Source: Caulobacteraceae bacterium
Lineage (GTDB): Bacteria; Pseudomonadota; Alphaproteobacteria; Caulobacterales; Caulobacteraceae
NCBI GenBank assembly: GCA_004144935.1
Contig: SDZP01000036.1
Coordinates: 1 to 16,714, forward strand
DNA length: 16,714 bases
Reading direction: 5' to 3'
Of this stretch, positions 1 to 6,720 are shown piece after piece (the stretch's first letter is position 1; every line of letters starts with the position of its first letter). Under the pieces are notes generated by a model. It saw nothing but the letters and a program-made list of their open reading frames with translations, made no database searches and was not told the origin of the DNA. The position numbers and the translations under genes were made by a program.

Positions 1-2
1 GT

Positions 3-389
3 CCAGTCGAGGTCCGGCTCGCCGTGGCCCGTCCCAACCAGACCGTGGTCATCTACATGGGCCTCAGCACCGCCGGCCTGATCGCCGACCGCCTGATCGC
101 CGCCGGCCGCGGGCCCTCGACGCCGGCCCTGATCGTCGTCGGCGCCAGCCGCGCCGACGAGCAACGCCTGCCCACCACGCTGGGCAAGCTGGCCGAGACT
201 GCCGCCGGCCTGTCGGGGCCCGCCCTGCTGATGGTCGGTGAGGCGATGAGCCTCGCTCTCTCCTCCGCCACCGATCATGCTCGCGAAGGCGGGCATCCAT
301 ACGCGATCGGCGGCGCGCAACCTGACCGCCGCATGGACGCCCGCATTCGCGAGCGTGATCGGAAAGTTGTCGGGAGCGTCGCTCAATGA
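3..389 (+). CDS. cysG: Siroheme synthase / uroporphyrinogen-III C-methyltransferase, 3' end only
   Basis: Partial: the gene enters from the left edge in frame 3 and ends at TGA 387-389. It would make the siroheme cofactor needed by the sulfite reductase two genes downstream. The visible segment around positions 24-65 reads RPNQTVVIYMG followed by a Leu-Ser-Thr-Ala helix. This is the typical C-terminal part of the SUMT methyltransferase fold, and a later GPALLMVGEA strand (about 216-245) is the usual last core strand. The final roughly 40 residues (from about 270) are not family sequence: they are encoded by a palindromic repeat at 271-362. The stop overlaps the ATG of the DUF2849 gene (ATGA). 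Whether the N-terminal precorrin dehydrogenase/ferrochelatase half is present cannot be seen. The family call is good; fused CysG versus standalone CobA is open. Confidence 0.85.
   Translation, partial: PVEVRLAVARPNQTVVIYMGLSTAGLIADRLIAAGRGPSTPALIVVGASRADEQRLPTTLGKLAETAAGLSGPALLMVGEAMSLALSSATDHAREGGHPYAIGGAQPDRRMDARIRERDRKVVGSVAQ
271..362. repeat. REPIN-like palindromic repeat in the 3' end of cysG
   Basis: Two 30-bp arms, 271-300 and 333-362, are inverted copies of each other with 27 of 30 bases matching, separated by 32 bp. The arms read inward to ATCCAT and outward from ATGGA. The left arm aligns without gaps to the left inverted repeat flanking the GIY-YIG gene (TCAT...GCGAA.GC...ATCCAT; 20 of 26 bases identical). 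It lies in the reading frame of cysG and supplies most of its C-terminal tail. It can form a long hairpin in the transcript just before the DUF2849 start. This is seen directly; the mobile origin is inference. Confidence 0.8.
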
Positions 390-748
390 AAGCCCTCACC
401 GCCAACCGCCTGATCGATGGAGAGGTCGTCTTCTGGCAGGCCGGCCAATGGGTCGAGCGCTTCGCCGACGCTGAGCTGTTCGCCGCCGACGACCCCGCCG
501 GTCCCGCCGCCGTCGACGCGGCCAAGACCCAGCCGACCGTCATTGTCGAGCCCTACCTGATCGACCTGGCCGAAGGGCCGGCGGGGCTTGCCCCCGTCAG
601 CTACCGCGAGCGCATCCGCGCGCTCGGGCCCACCAACGAACCCACGCACGGCAAGCAGGCCGAAGGCGGCGCCGCCGTCGCCGCCCTGCAGGCCGCCACC
701 GGCGCCGCCCGCTCGACCGGCCGCGTCGATCTGATCCGCAGGAAGTAG
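386..748 (+). CDS. DUF2849 domain protein of the sulfite reductase operon
   Basis: A 120-residue protein with no signal peptide or membrane segment. It begins MKALTANRLIDGEVVFW and carries the central PYLIDL and Ser-Tyr-Arg-Glu-Arg-Ile-Arg motifs seen in DUF2849 proteins, which in alphaproteobacteria sit between cysG and the sulfite reductase gene. Its start overlaps the cysG stop (ATGA at 386-389), with a GGGAG site at 372-376. The last 30 residues are rich in Ala and Gly. The molecular role is not known. Its position points to a part in sulfite reduction, perhaps as a small accessory or electron-transfer partner, but nothing in the sequence (no cysteine cluster) shows this. Family assignment is fairly sure; function is not. 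Confidence 0.8.
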   Translation: MKALTANRLIDGEVVFWQAGQWVERFADAELFAADDPAGPAAVDAAKTQPTVIVEPYLIDLAEGPAGLAPVSYRERIRALGPTNEPTHGKQAEGGAAVAALQAATGAARSTGRVDLIRRK

Positions 749-752
749 CCCC

Positions 753-2408
753 ATGTATCGCTACGACACGATCGACAAAGAGTTCCTCGAGGACCGCGCC
801 AACCAGTTCCGCGGCGAGGTCGTCCGCCGCCTGGCCGGCGACATCACCGAGGACCAGTTCAAGCCGACCCGCCTGATGAACGGCCTCTACCTGCAGCTCC
901 ACGCCTACATGCTGCGGGTCGCCGTCCCCTATGGCTCGCTGAACCCCGCCCAGGTCCGCGCCTTCGCCCATATCGCCCGCACCTGGGACAAGGGCTACGG
1001 CCACTTCACCACCCGCCAGAACATCCAGTTCAACTGGATCAGGCTGGGCGATGCGCCCGACATCCTCGACCACCTGGCAAGCGTCGACCTGCACGCCATC
1101 CAGACCAGCGGCAACTGCATCCGCAACGTCACCTCCGATCCCTACGCCGGCGCCACGGCCCAGGAGATCGACGACCCCCGGGTCTGGTCGGAAGTCCTGC
1201 GCCAGTGGTCGACGCTGCATCCGGAATTCTCCTACCTGCCGCGCAAGTTCAAGATCGCCGTCACCGCCGCGGAGACCGACCGCACGGCGGCCCGGGCCCA
1301 CGACATCGGGCTGAAGGTCCTGCGTAACGCCGACGGCGCCCTGGGCTTCGAGGTCATGGTCGGCGGCGGCCAGGGCCGCACGCCCTACCTTGCCCCCACC
1401 ATCAAGCCGTTCCTGCCGGCCAGCCGGCTGATCAGCTACCTGGAAGCCATCCTGCGCGTCTACAACCGCCACGGCCGCCGGGACAACATCTACAAGGCCC
1501 GCATCAAGATCCTGGTCGCCAGCCTCGGCCCCGAGGAGTTCGCCCGCCAGGTCGAGGAAGAATGGGACAAGATCGGCGAGGGCCGCGACTGGCCCGACAC
1601 CGAACTGGCCCGCATCCGCGGCAGCTTCGTGCGCACCCCGTTCGAGACCCTGGCCCCGCGCTCCGACATCTTCGACGCCGAACAGGCCGCCGACCGGTCC
1701 TTCGCCCGGTTCGTGCGCAACAACGTCAAGGCCCACAAGCAGCCCGGCTACGCCATCGTCGAGATCAGCCTCAAGGCGCCCGGGGCCACCCCCGGCGACG
1801 CCTCGGCCGATCAGATGGACGCCGTCGCCGATCTGGCCGAGCGCTATGGCCTGAACGACATCCGCGTCACCCATGAGCAGAACCTGGTCCTGCCGCATGT
1901 GAAGCTGGACGACGTCCCGGCCGTCCACCGCGCCCTGCAGGCGGTGGGCCTGGCCACCTCCAACATCAGCCTGATCAGCGACATCATCGCCTGCCCGGGC
2001 CTGGACTACTGCGCGCTGGCCAACGCCCGCGCCATCCCGATCGCCCAGGCGATCCAGCAGCAGTTCGCCGATCCGGACCGGGCCGAGGACATCGGCGAGC
2101 TGAAGATCAAGATCAGCGGCTGCATCAACGCCTGCGGCCACCACCACGTCGGCCACATCGGCGTGCTCGGCGTCGACAAGAAGGGCGAGGAATTCTACCA
2201 GCTCAGCCTGGGCGGCTCCGGCGCCGAGGACGCTTCCCTCGCCGCCATCCTCGGCCCGGCCCTGCCGGCCGACAAGGTGGCCGGCGCGGTCGACAAGCTG
2301 GTCGAGACCTATCTCGCCATCCGCCAGGGCGAGGAGCGCTTCCTCGACACCTTCCGCCGCGCGGGCATGGCCCCCTTCAAGGAGGCCGTCTATGCCGACG
2401 CTCATTAG
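753..2408 (+). CDS. cysI: Sulfite reductase hemoprotein subunit (nitrite/sulfite reductase family)
   Basis: A 551-residue siroheme/[4Fe-4S] reductase that would reduce sulfite to sulfide in the cytoplasm. The N-terminal ferredoxin-like half includes GHFTTRQNIQFNWI (about 88-101) and TSGNCIRNVTSDPYAG (about 119-134). The C-terminal half has the four cluster/siroheme cysteines in their classic spacing: C414 and C420 in CPGLDYC, then C457 and C461 in GCINACGHHH. The length fits ferredoxin- or CysI-type enzymes. A nitrite-reductase role is possible from the fold alone, but the cysG/cysH context favours sulfite. An AGGAAG ribosome site lies at about 740-745, four bases separate it from the DUF2849 gene, and its 3' end overlaps the DUF934 gene by 17 bases. 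No CysJ flavoprotein gene lies in the operon part that can be seen. Confidence 0.93.
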   Translation: MYRYDTIDKEFLEDRANQFRGEVVRRLAGDITEDQFKPTRLMNGLYLQLHAYMLRVAVPYGSLNPAQVRAFAHIARTWDKGYGHFTTRQNIQFNWIRLGDAPDILDHLASVDLHAIQTSGNCIRNVTSDPYAGATAQEIDDPRVWSEVLRQWSTLHPEFSYLPRKFKIAVTAAETDRTAARAHDIGLKVLRNADGALGFEVMVGGGQGRTPYLAPTIKPFLPASRLISYLEAILRVYNRHGRRDNIYKARIKILVASLGPEEFARQVEEEWDKIGEGRDWPDTELARIRGSFVRTPFETLAPRSDIFDAEQAADRSFARFVRNNVKAHKQPGYAIVEISLKAPGATPGDASADQMDAVADLAERYGLNDIRVTHEQNLVLPHVKLDDVPAVHRALQAVGLATSNISLISDIIACPGLDYCALANARAIPIAQAIQQQFADPDRAEDIGELKIKISGCINACGHHHVGHIGVLGVDKKGEEFYQLSLGGSGAEDASLAAILGPALPADKVAGAVDKLVETYLAIRQGEERFLDTFRRAGMAPFKEAVYADAH

Positions 2409-2889
2409 GCTCGACGACGGCCGCTTCAGCGCCGCCGAGGACATCTTCACCGACGTCGCCGACGAGGACGAGATTCCCGCCGGCCCCGTCATCCTCAGCC
2501 TGGCCCGCTTCCAGGCCGAGGGCGACGCCCTGGTGACCAGCAACCGCCCGGTCGGCGTGCGCATCCAGACCGACGAGGCGGTCGAGGACCTGGCCTACGA
2601 CCTGCCGCGCCTGGCCCTCGTGGCCGTGGTCTTCCCGAAATTCCGTGACGGCCGCACCTTCACCACCGCCACCCTGCTGCGCGAGCGCTTCGGCTTTGCC
2701 GGCGAGGTGAGGGCGGTCGGCGACGTGCTGCTGCAACAGGCCATGTTCATGGTCCGCACCGGCTTCGACAGCTTCGTCCCGGCCGACGGCGCCACCCCTG
2801 AACAATGGGCCAGGGCCGCCGGCCTTTTCCGGCATGTCTACCAGCGCGCGGCCGACCACCGCCCGCCGGCCTTCGAGGAGAGAGGCTGA
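2392..2889 (+). CDS. DUF934 protein, sulfite-reduction accessory
   Basis: A 165-residue cytoplasmic protein of the DUF934 family, which is regularly encoded between the sulfite reductase and cysH genes in alpha- and other proteobacteria. Family features visible are VGVRIQTDE (about 54-62), PRLALVAVVFPKFRDGRTFTTA (about 69-90, the most conserved block) and VGDVLLQQAMFMVRTGFDSF (about 108-127). The start is firmly set by AAGGAGG at 2379-2385, six bases before ATG 2392. It overlaps the end of cysI by 17 bases and its TGA overlaps the cysH ATG, so translation of the three genes is probably coupled. No cofactor-binding cysteines are seen. A role in electron delivery or in assembly of the reductase is inference. 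Confidence 0.85.
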   Translation: MPTLIRLDDGRFSAAEDIFTDVADEDEIPAGPVILSLARFQAEGDALVTSNRPVGVRIQTDEAVEDLAYDLPRLALVAVVFPKFRDGRTFTTATLLRERFGFAGEVRAVGDVLLQQAMFMVRTGFDSFVPADGATPEQWARAAGLFRHVYQRAADHRPPAFEERG

Positions 2890-3626
2890 TGGCCTTCGAT
2901 CAGATCGAGCGCCCGACCGCCGCGGCCTTCCTGGACGCGGAACTGCGCAGCGCCCACCCGACCACTGTCATCGAGGCCGCCGTGGCCGCCTTTGGCGACC
3001 GCCTGGCCCTCGTCTCCTCGTTCGGGGCCGAGAGCGCCGTGCTGCTGCATCTGGCCGCCCAGGTGAAGAAGGACATCCCCGTCCTCTTCCTCGACACCGG
3101 CATGCTGTTTGGCCAGACCCTCGACTACCGCAAGTCGCTGGCCGCGCGCCTTGGCCTGACCGACGTGCGCGACCTGCGCCCCCGCTTCCAGGACCTGGCC
3201 GTCGGCGACCCCGACGCCAGCCTCTGGAAGACCGACACCGACGCCTGCTGCAACATCCGCAAGGTCATTCCGCTGGACCTGGCGCTGGAGGGGTTCGACG
3301 GCTGGCTGACCGGCCGCAAACGCTTCCACGGCGGCGACCGCCTGCGTCTGGCGGTGGTCGAACAGGCCGACCATCAGGTGAAGTTCAATCCGCTCGCCAA
3401 CTGGGGCAAGGCCGAACTCGACGCCTACATCGCCGAGCACGACCTGCCGGTCCATCCGCTGGTCGCCCAGGGCTTCCCCTCGATCGGCTGCTGGCCCTGC
3501 ACCAGCCCGGTGGAAGAGGGCGCCGACGCCCGCGCCGGCCGCTGGGCCGGCCAGGACAAGACCGAATGCGGCATCCACGTCGCCCGGGCCCATGTGGCCC
3601 CGACGAACGTGGGCGGGGATATCTAG
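2889..3626 (+). CDS. cysH: Assimilatory adenylyl-sulfate (APS) reductase, [4Fe-4S] type
   Basis: A 245-residue enzyme that reduces activated sulfate to sulfite using thioredoxin. The N-terminal nucleotide-binding loop reads SSFGAES (about 38-44) and is followed by FLDTGMLF. Two cysteine pairs, C120-C121 and C201-x2-C204, are the ligands of the [4Fe-4S] cluster that marks APS-using enzymes rather than cluster-free PAPS reductases. The catalytic cysteine is C227 in the C-terminal KTECGIH motif. The start chosen is ATG 2889, overlapping the DUF934 TGA; an in-frame extension upstream reads through DUF934 in another frame and is not credible. The sulfite made here would feed the reductase encoded upstream, so PAPS synthesis would not be needed. 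Its stop lies 14 bases before the left repeat of the GIY-YIG element. Confidence 0.93.
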   Translation: MAFDQIERPTAAAFLDAELRSAHPTTVIEAAVAAFGDRLALVSSFGAESAVLLHLAAQVKKDIPVLFLDTGMLFGQTLDYRKSLAARLGLTDVRDLRPRFQDLAVGDPDASLWKTDTDACCNIRKVIPLDLALEGFDGWLTGRKRFHGGDRLRLAVVEQADHQVKFNPLANWGKAELDAYIAEHDLPVHPLVAQGFPSIGCWPCTSPVEEGADARAGRWAGQDKTECGIHVARAHVAPTNVGGDI

Positions 3627-3640
3627 GGAATCTCCCTCAG

Positions 3641-3679
3641 TTCCGCTCATCCCGGCGAATGCCGGGATCCATTTCGTAG
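3641..3679 (+). repeat. Left inverted repeat of the GIY-YIG element, with internal hairpin
   Basis: 39 bp matching the reverse complement of 4087-4125 with one mismatch. Inside it, 3649-3668 is itself a palindrome, ATCCCGGC-GAAT-GCCGGGAT (8-bp stem, 4-base loop). It starts 14 bp after the cysH stop. It lacks a T-run, so it is not a classical terminator, although the hairpin could protect or end the cys transcript. Confidence 0.9.
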
Positions 3680-3722
3680 AGCGCTATGTTGCGGATCTGT
3701 TCTCGATCAGCCATGATCGGCC

Positions 3723-4070
3723 ATGGCCTTCTATTGCTACATCGTGGCAAGCGGACAGCTGGGAGCGCTGTACATCGGCAGCACCGACGCCCTCACCACG
3801 CGCGTCGGCCAGCACAAGAACAAGGCTTTCGACGGCTTCACCGCGAAGTACGGCTGCGACCAGCTTGTCTGGTTCAGGGTCTTCGAGACCCGCGAAGCGG
3901 CCTTTCGCTGCGAGCGACAAATGAAGGAGTGGCGCCGCTCGTGGAAAATCCTGCTGATCCAGGAGGAAAATCCGAACTGGCGAGACCTGTACTGGGAAGT
4001 TCGCGGCGTGCTGGCGCCGGGTCAGCTGGCGACGTTCCTGGATTCCCTGACGTCTCAGGTCGAGGGCTAA
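3723..4070 (+). CDS. GIY-YIG family endonuclease (small, single-domain)
   Basis: A 115-residue protein made almost entirely of one GIY-YIG nuclease domain. The defining motifs are intact: Y6-I7-V8 (the GIY strand), Y17-I18-G19 (YIG), the catalytic arginine R27, metal-binding glutamate E64 in the CERQMKEW helix, and the C-terminal N83-P84-N85-W86 motif followed by DLY. It belongs with the short YhbQ/UPF0213-like group, not with UvrC or homing enzymes with added DNA-binding domains. No good ribosome site precedes ATG 3723. It lies between 39-bp inverted repeats that could be its substrate. It is convergent with the 3D-domain gene. The domain call is firm; the substrate is unknown. Confidence 0.88.
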   Translation: MAFYCYIVASGQLGALYIGSTDALTTRVGQHKNKAFDGFTAKYGCDQLVWFRVFETREAAFRCERQMKEWRRSWKILLIQEENPNWRDLYWEVRGVLAPGQLATFLDSLTSQVEG

Positions 4071-4086
4071 TCGGACGAACCGAGCC

Positions 4087-4125
4087 CTACGAAATGGGTC
4101 CCGGCATTCGCCGGGATGAGCGGAA
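4087..4125 (-). repeat. Right inverted repeat of the GIY-YIG element
   Basis: 39 bp, the inverted copy of 3641-3679 with one substitution (G at 4098 where the other arm predicts A). It has the same internal CCGGC-ATTC-GCCGG hairpin core. It lies 16 bp after the nuclease stop and 16 bp before the 3' end of the convergent 3D-domain gene, so it could also act as a two-sided transcript-end hairpin. Confidence 0.9.
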
Positions 4126-4141
4126 GGTTTTAGGACGGCGC

Positions 4142-4765
4142 TCAGCGCGCCGTCGCAACCCGCTGCCCGGCCTTCGGACAGCCCGTGAAGGTGCCGGCCT
4201 TCATCACCGAGACCGTCTTGGTGTTGATCTTCATCAGCGGCTTCATCGACCCCCGGCCATGGCCGGTGAACAGGTCGATGTGACTGCCGCGGACGCCGCC
4301 GCCGGTGTCGGAGACATACCAGTAGCCGTCGTGGACAGAGCCGTCGTCCATCGCCAGGCCGACCGTCTCCGGAATGAAGATGATCGAGCGCTTGGGGGCG
4401 ATGCGGGGATCGCTGGCCGCCGTGCGCATGGCCACCACCGCGCAGCCCAGCGAGTCGCGGGCGCCCGCGCCGCCGCCGCCCGAATGGTAGAGCGTCACGC
4501 GCATCTTCCAGTCGGCGTCGCCGGGAACGGTCTTGGCTTCACCCGCGTTGTCAGGGGGCAAGATGGCGTCGTCCGGGATGGGCGACATGGTCCCGCGGAG
4601 TCCGGCCTTCACGGCCGGCGTTTCAGCGGGGATCTGCGCGATAAGATCCCCAATGGGATCCTCGTTGGCGCGACCCGGAATCTCGCTCGCGAGAGTCTGG
4701 GCGGACGAAGAACTTGCAGCCAGCATAAATGCCAGTGCGGCGAGGCATGTTGAGGTACGCTTCAA
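4142..4765 (-). CDS. Exported 3D-domain protein
   Basis: A 207-residue protein starting at TTG (complement of 4763-4765), with a G-rich ribosome site (AAGGGGGG in the transcript) seven bases upstream. Residues 1-22 form a Sec signal peptide with likely cleavage after SSA; a low-complexity linker follows to about residue 85. The rest is a 3D domain, named for three aspartates, here probably D119 (SDPRIAP), D153 (WYVSDTGGGV) and D164 (HIDLFTG). This is the double-psi barrel found in MltA-type lytic transglycosylases and in resuscitation-factor-like proteins. C108 and C196 could form a disulfide. A periplasmic or outer-membrane peptidoglycan role is likely from the family; catalytic activity is not proven by what is visible. 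It is divergent from the GST gene. Confidence 0.82.
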   Translation of the reverse strand: MKRTSTCLAALAFMLAASSSSAQTLASEIPGRANEDPIGDLIAQIPAETPAVKAGLRGTMSPIPDDAILPPDNAGEAKTVPGDADWKMRVTLYHSGGGGAGARDSLGCAVVAMRTAASDPRIAPKRSIIFIPETVGLAMDDGSVHDGYWYVSDTGGGVRGSHIDLFTGHGRGSMKPLMKINTKTVSVMKAGTFTGCPKAGQRVATAR

Positions 4766-4862
4766 CAGCGATCCCCCCTTTGTTTCTCGACGACAGGTGG
4801 GCGCTTGTTAACGGCCGGCGACCGGATTGGCAACCCACCCGGTTGTCGCAGGGAGAAAATCC
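4766..4862. promoter_or_regulatory. Divergent intergenic region between the 3D-domain and GST genes
   Basis: 97 bp must hold the start signals of both divergent genes. Directly visible are the ribosome site of the minus gene (CCCCCCTT at 4772-4779 on the plus strand) and that of the GST gene (GGGAGA at 4851-4856). I cannot place a convincing promoter pair on either strand. Confidence 0.4.
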
Positions 4863-5447
4863 ATGAGTATCACGGTATTCGGGGACAGCATCTCGGGCAA
4901 TTGTCTCAAGGTGAAGTGGACCGCAGACCGAATCGGCGTGCCGTATCGCTGGGTCGAAACCGACGTGCTGAAGGGCGAAAGTCGCACCCCTGATTTCATG
5001 GCGCGCAACCCGGCCGGTCAGGTTCCTCTGGTTGTCCTCGAGGATGGTCGCGCTTTAGCGCAAAGCAATGCGATTATACTTCACCTTGCTGAAGGCTCCG
5101 ACCTGATCCCCAAGGACTCGTACGAGCGCGCCAAGATGTTCGAGTGGCTGTTCTGGGAGCAGTACAGTCATGAGCCCTACGTCGCCGTCGCCCGCTTCCA
5201 GATGGCCTACCTCGGCAAGGCCAGGGCCGATCTGAACCCCAAAATCGTCGAGCGCGGCAAGGCGGCCCTGGCCCGGCTGGAGATGGCCCTGGAGGGCTCC
5301 CCCTTCCTCGTCGGCCATGACCTGACCCTCGCCGACATCGCCCTGGTCGCCTACACCCGCGTCGCCCACGAAGGCGGCTTCGACCTCGCCGACTACCCGG
5401 CCATCCAGCGCTGGATCGTCCGGGTGGAAGCGGCGCTGGGCCTCTAG
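4863..5447 (+). CDS. Glutathione S-transferase family protein
   Basis: A 194-residue cytosolic GST. The N-terminal thioredoxin-like half shows the cis-proline strand QVPLVVLEDG (about 54-63) and the glutathione-gamma-glutamyl binding motif QSNAIILHLA (about 67-76). The C-terminal helical half contains FLVGHDLTLADIALVAYTRVA (about 145-165), including the N-capping box-like aspartate. A serine in the SISGNCLKV segment near the N-terminus is the likely glutathione-contacting residue. The start ATG 4863 is preceded by GGGAGA at a six-base spacing; an upstream in-frame extension to 4827 has no such site. The stretch near 5045-5095 has noticeably lower GC than the rest. Class and substrate cannot be told. 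It stands alone, divergent from the 3D-domain gene. Confidence 0.88.
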   Translation: MSITVFGDSISGNCLKVKWTADRIGVPYRWVETDVLKGESRTPDFMARNPAGQVPLVVLEDGRALAQSNAIILHLAEGSDLIPKDSYERAKMFEWLFWEQYSHEPYVAVARFQMAYLGKARADLNPKIVERGKAALARLEMALEGSPFLVGHDLTLADIALVAYTRVAHEGGFDLADYPAIQRWIVRVEAALGL

Positions 5448-5540
5448 CCGCCGGCCGGGATATCGCAAAAAACCTCAACGGCACCCCTACGGGGGCGCTA
5501 CCGAAACCCTATGCAGACCGGGCGCGATCGATACCCAACC

Positions 5541-5559
5541 TCAATGCCTAATGCATTGA
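5541..5559. promoter_or_regulatory. Operator-like palindrome before the S1/P1 nuclease gene
   Basis: TCAATGC-CTAAT-GCATTGA is a perfect 7-bp inverted repeat with a 5-bp spacer. It lies in the lower-GC part of the 259-bp gap between the GST gene and the nuclease gene. The size and symmetry fit a dimeric regulator site. No regulator gene is adjacent, and function is inference. A TAAAAT box at 5619-5624 further down might be a -10 element, but no well-spaced -35 goes with it. Confidence 0.4.
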
Positions 5560-5706
5560 AAGTAAACGTAAAAAACCGATTCCTGGTGATGATTGGGCCT
5601 TCCTCGCCGCCGGTCTGTTAAAATGGTCTCGCCGCTTCGATAAGCCGCCGCCATTTTCAGGCCGCCGCGAACCGCCTAGGGTCCGCCGCCCAACCGGAGT
5701 TTCCCC

Positions 5707-6720
5707 TTGCGTCACCGTCTGTTCGCCGCCCTCGCCGCCGCCGGCCTCGTCGGGGCCCTCGCCGTCACCCAGGCCCTGGCCTGGGGGGCCAGCGGCCACC
5801 GCCTGGTCGGCCAGCTCGCCGTCGAGGCCCTGCCCGCCGAGATCCCCGCCTTCCTGCGCGGCAGGAAGGCCATCGCCGCCATGGGCGAACTGGCCCGCGA
5901 GCCCGACCGCTGGAAGGGCGGCGGCAAGTTGCACGACTCCGACCGCGAGGGGGCCCACTTCGTCGACATCGACGACGCCGGCCTGGTCATGGGGGTCATG
6001 CCGCTGGCCGACCTCAAGGCCACCCGCGCCGACTACGAAAAGGCCCTGCAGACCGCCGGGACCGACGGCTGGAAGGCCGGCTGGCTTCAGTATTCGATCA
6101 TCGATGGCTACAATCAGCTGATCGTCGATTTCCGCTACTGGCGCGTTTTGACCGTCATGGAGAAGCGCGCCAAGGGACCCCAAAGAGCCTGGTACAGGGC
6201 CGACCGCCTGCGCCGCGAACAGCTGATCCTGCGCGACATGGGGGAGTTCGCCCACTACGTCGGCGACGGCTCCCAGCCGCTGCACACCTCGATCCACTAC
6301 AACGGCTGGGGCGATTTCCCCAATCCCAAGGGCTACACCAACGACCGCATCCACAGCGTCTTCGAGGGCGAGTTCGTGGCCCGCAGCGTCACCCTGGCCG
6401 GGGCCCGCGCGGCCATGCCGCCGGCCCGCGACTGCGCCTGCTCCATCGAGCAGCGCACGGTCGCCTATCTCAGCAAGACCAATACCCAGACCGAGCCGCT
6501 GTACGCGATGATGACCGAGGGGGCCTTCAAGGCCAACGATCCCCGCGCCGTCACCTTCACGACCCGCCTGGTCGGCGAGGGCTCCGCCGAGCTGCGCGAC
6601 ATGATCGTCATGGCCTGGCGGGAGAGCGCCACCGGCAAGATCGGCTGGCCGGCCGTCGCCGTCGAGGATGTGGTCGCCGGCAAGACCGATCCCTGGGTCT
6701 CGCTGCTGGGCAAGGACTGA
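5707..6720 (+). CDS. Exported S1/P1-type zinc nuclease
   Basis: A 337-residue protein that would hydrolyse single-stranded nucleic acid and 3'-nucleotides outside the cytoplasm. The start is TTG 5707 with CCGGAG ending eight bases before it. Residues 1-25 are a signal peptide ending ALA; the mature protein would begin at W26. This matters because S1/P1 enzymes bind zinc through the N-terminal Trp, and WGASGH supplies both Trp1 and the family's next ligand, H31. Further likely ligands are D67 (REPDRW), H84 (HFVDID), and H183, D187 and H193 in the block AHYVGDGSQPLH. Two cysteines around residues 241-243 (DCACS) may pair. All major trinuclear-zinc motifs appear intact. Its TGA overlaps the Nudix start, so the two are probably cotranslated. 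Confidence 0.9.
   Translation: MRHRLFAALAAAGLVGALAVTQALAWGASGHRLVGQLAVEALPAEIPAFLRGRKAIAAMGELAREPDRWKGGGKLHDSDREGAHFVDIDDAGLVMGVMPLADLKATRADYEKALQTAGTDGWKAGWLQYSIIDGYNQLIVDFRYWRVLTVMEKRAKGPQRAWYRADRLRREQLILRDMGEFAHYVGDGSQPLHTSIHYNGWGDFPNPKGYTNDRIHSVFEGEFVARSVTLAGARAAMPPARDCACSIEQRTVAYLSKTNTQTEPLYAMMTEGAFKANDPRAVTFTTRLVGEGSAELRDMIVMAWRESATGKIGWPAVAVEDVVAGKTDPWVSLLGKD

Larger units (their letters stand above)
3641..4125. mobile_element. Candidate 485-bp GIY-YIG element bounded by 39-bp inverted repeats
   Basis: The unit consists of a left repeat (3641-3679), one 115-codon GIY-YIG nuclease gene (3723-4070) and a right repeat (4087-4125). The repeats are reverse complements with 38 of 39 bases matching. 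It sits in the space between cysH and an unrelated minus-strand gene, so it disrupts neither. No target-site duplication was found directly outside the repeats. The layout resembles a minimal mobile or repeat-propagating unit, but mobility is inference. The alternative is a resident nuclease gene with repeats placed on both sides by a separate process. Confidence 0.6.

Noticed and set aside
597..2564. A long antisense open frame opposite the sulfite reductase
   Set aside because: High GC with strong third-position bias leaves antisense frames open. Its sequence is low-complexity Asp/Gly/Ala and matches no family, while the sense frame is a clear hemoprotein.
3636..4145. CTCAG at 3636-3640 and again at 4141-4145 as a target-site duplication of the GIY-YIG element
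   Set aside because: The left copy touches the repeat, but the right copy lies 15 bases beyond the other repeat and within the 3D-domain gene. Five bases can match by chance.
5481..5498. GC-rich hairpin after the GST gene as a terminator
   Set aside because: The stem CCCC-TAC-GGGG is short and no T-run follows. A factor-independent terminator cannot be supported.
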